This document shows, piece after piece, positions 62,637 to 64,000 of a stretch of 64,000 nucleotides of DNA. The stretch's first letter is position 1. Every line of letters begins with the position of its first letter. Both the position numbers and the translations under genes were made by a program. Below the pieces are notes generated by a model that saw nothing but the letters and a program-made list of their open reading frames with translations, was not told the origin of the DNA and ran no database searches. The stretch is from Arthrinium phaeospermum (lineage: Eukaryota; Ascomycota; Sordariomycetes; Amphisphaeriales; Apiosporaceae): the NCBI GenBank assembly GCA_006503535.1, contig QYRS01000003.1, positions 2,790,001-2,854,000 on the forward strand, in the 5' to 3' direction.

Positions 62637-62893
62637 TTACGAAGATTTCTTTGAGAGCCCGAGACGTCTGATCAAGCGCATGTCAGTACAAAGCATATTG
62701 TAGAAAGTCGTCGGTCATGCTAGGAGGCCGAAATAGAGATTATTCACCTCTGTAGAGAATCAATGGTCTCCCGCGTAGTCCGACCCTGTTCCTTCTCCTC
62801 GCGGTTGATCCGAGTAGCAGCTGCGCCGAGACCAATGAAGAGAGCGAAGATAGGATCGGCAACCTTGGAGATGATGTAGGTGGGAGGCGCCAT
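62637..62893 (-). CDS. NCE102-unrelated NCE101: Non-classical export protein NCE101
   Basis: Tiny membrane protein of 58 residues from two exons, 62893-62748 and 62667-62637. MAPPTYIISKVADPIFALFIGLGAAATRINREEKEQGR has the family layout: one N-terminal transmembrane helix with Ser-Lys-x-x-Asp-Pro at its start, then a basic and charged tail. In yeast, Nce101 was linked to export of proteins without a signal peptide; the mechanism is unknown. The intron starts GTGAAT, has TACTGAC as branch site and ends TCAG; the last exon adds only RLGLSKKSS after the split Arg codon. Without splicing the frame would end after SLQR. The gene converges on the TTC36-like gene with 14 bases between the stops, so the transcripts must overlap. 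Confidence 0.85.
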
Positions 62894-63402
62894 GATGTAC
62901 TGTTTGCGCAATATGAGGCGCACGATAGCTTCAGAGATGGTTACTTGCTTTAGAAGCCAAAGGTGCTGGGTTTAATCAAGTTGCGATCAAGCTGAAAAGG
63001 TACCATTGATGTCCAATGGGGCGGGTGGTGTAATTGTGTGGTGGTGGGCTTCATCAATCAAGCTGCTGCTGCTGCTTGCTACTCGGCCGTTCTACCTCGG
63101 ACCAAAACGGTCCCAAGCTCCGTGTCCCTCCGTCGGCCAATCGGTAAGATACTTGCAACCTTGTACCCTTTCCAGAGGGAGAAGCAGTGCTATCTAATCA
63201 GACGCTTGGGCCATGCCAACGACCCATAATTCTTCTTTTCTCATTGGCCATGGATTTTTGCCCTACACACAAATCCACGATTTTTCATTGGGAACTTTTC
63301 CAGCTACGGTAGGTCAACGCACGCCAAAGGAACATCACCAATCCTCACACACAACGTCCCTCTTTCCGACTTCATACTTGCCCTCGACAACCCGACGACA
63401 AA
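62894..63402. promoter_or_regulatory. Divergent promoter between NCE101 and eL27
   Basis: 509 bases between the two start codons. No gene. The part before the eL27 start is pyrimidine/CA-rich, as is usual for ribosomal-protein leaders. Confidence 0.5.
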
Positions 63403-64000
63403 ATGAAGTTCCTTAAGGTCGGCAGAGTTGCCATCATCACCCGCGGCCGCTACGCCGGTAAGAAGGTACGTTTCGACAGCCAGAAGAATTCCCGCCCCAA
63501 AGAATTATGCGTGTGTCTGTGTGGAGGGGGAGACGATGGCCGGCTCGGGACGAAATTATTCGACAGACGCAAATTGAGCGGTTCGACCTCGGAAGTCATG
63601 ATGGCCTGCTTTGGGGCATGGGGAGTTCAAACACGGCCAGGTCAATTGCTAACTTGCCTTCGTTAAGGTCGTCATCATCCAGCCCGTCGACAGCGGCAAC
63701 AAGACGCACCCTTACGGCCACGCTCTGGTTGCTGGCATCGAGCGTTACCCTGCCAAGATCACCCGCCGCATGTCCAAGACCCGCCAGGAGAAGCGCTCGA
63801 AGATCAAGCCTTTCGTCAAGGCCATCAACTACAACCACTTGATGCCCACCCGTTACACTCTCGAGCTTGAGGGTCTCAAGGGTGCCGTCACCGCCGAGAC
63901 CTTCAAGGAGGTCAGCCAGCGTGAGGATGCCAAGAAGAACGTGAAGAAGGTGCTGGAGGAGCGCTACACCAGCGGCAAGAACCGATGGTTCTTCACCCCT
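63403..64000 (+). CDS. RPL27: Ribosomal protein eL27 (60S L27), cut by window end
   Basis: Component of the large cytosolic ribosomal subunit. Exon 1 63403-63465 ([21 protein letters not shown]) and exon 2 from 63668 to the window edge. The intron of 202 bases is placed after GKK, as in other fungi. The KOW-type start and the body ([42 protein letters not shown]) are unmistakable. 132 codons are inside the window, ending in NRWFFTP; the family needs only about three more, so nearly the whole gene is here. Confidence 0.97.

Overview
The window reads as euchromatic genomic DNA from a filamentous ascomycete (Pezizomycotina, most likely a Sordariomycete). Genes are broken by short introns of about 50-140 bases with GTAAGT- or GTACGT-type donors and CTGAC/CTAAC-type branch sites. 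Codons in coding exons end mostly in C or G, and the gene set is fungal (Seb1/Nrd1, Pmt4, a Chs7 relative, NCE101, a Wwm1-like WW protein, a Pns1/CTL transporter). There is no rRNA, no convincing intact tRNA, no CRISPR array, no intact transposon and no secondary-metabolite cluster.

Layout. 1-4.6 kb: no gene seen. 4.6-9.2 kb: two minus-strand genes for mitochondrial citrate metabolism, the Yhm2-type citrate/oxoglutarate carrier and, upstream of it, mitochondrial citrate synthase. 11.6-14.2 kb: a Seb1/Nrd1-type transcription-termination factor. 16.6-20.1 kb: a 1139-residue WD40 protein with a WDxR motif, possibly a CUL4-DDB1 substrate receptor. A 200-base, almost pure A/T islet separates it from a peroxisomal long-chain acyl-CoA synthetase (20.5-22.7 kb). 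25.3-26.3 kb: MARVEL-domain membrane protein. 27.7-29.3 kb: O-acetylhomoserine sulfhydrylase. 29.9-31.0 kb: EMC subunit 7. 31.7-32.9 kb: WW-domain protein. 34.8-37.2 kb: choline-transporter-like protein. 39.0-39.8 kb: Rab4/Ypt4-type GTPase. 40.8-43.2 kb: Pmt4-type protein O-mannosyltransferase. 44.8-46.8 kb: MFS sugar transporter. 46.8-54.6 kb: the largest gene-free stretch, holding a 158-base tandem duplication and two degenerate tRNA-headed (SINE-like) copies. 54.6-55.9 kb: Chs7-like chitin synthase export chaperone. 57.4-59.0 kb: TFIIH subunit Ssl1. 59.6-60.9 kb: 4-hydroxyphenylpyruvate dioxygenase (HPPD), divergent from a TTC36-like TPR protein (61.8-62.6 kb). 62.6-62.9 kb: NCE101. 63.4 kb to the end: ribosomal protein eL27, cut by the window edge.

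Two pairs of neighbours may work together: citrate synthase with a citrate exporter, and HPPD with a homologue of TTC36, which in mammals is reported to protect HPPD from degradation. Six genes (MARVEL, Pmt4, sugar transporter, Chs7-like, Ssl1, HPPD) carry nine apparent one- or two-base indels, all at G or C runs. The simplest explanation is homopolymer error in the assembly, not mass pseudogenisation; these genes are therefore listed as CDS with their breaks described.
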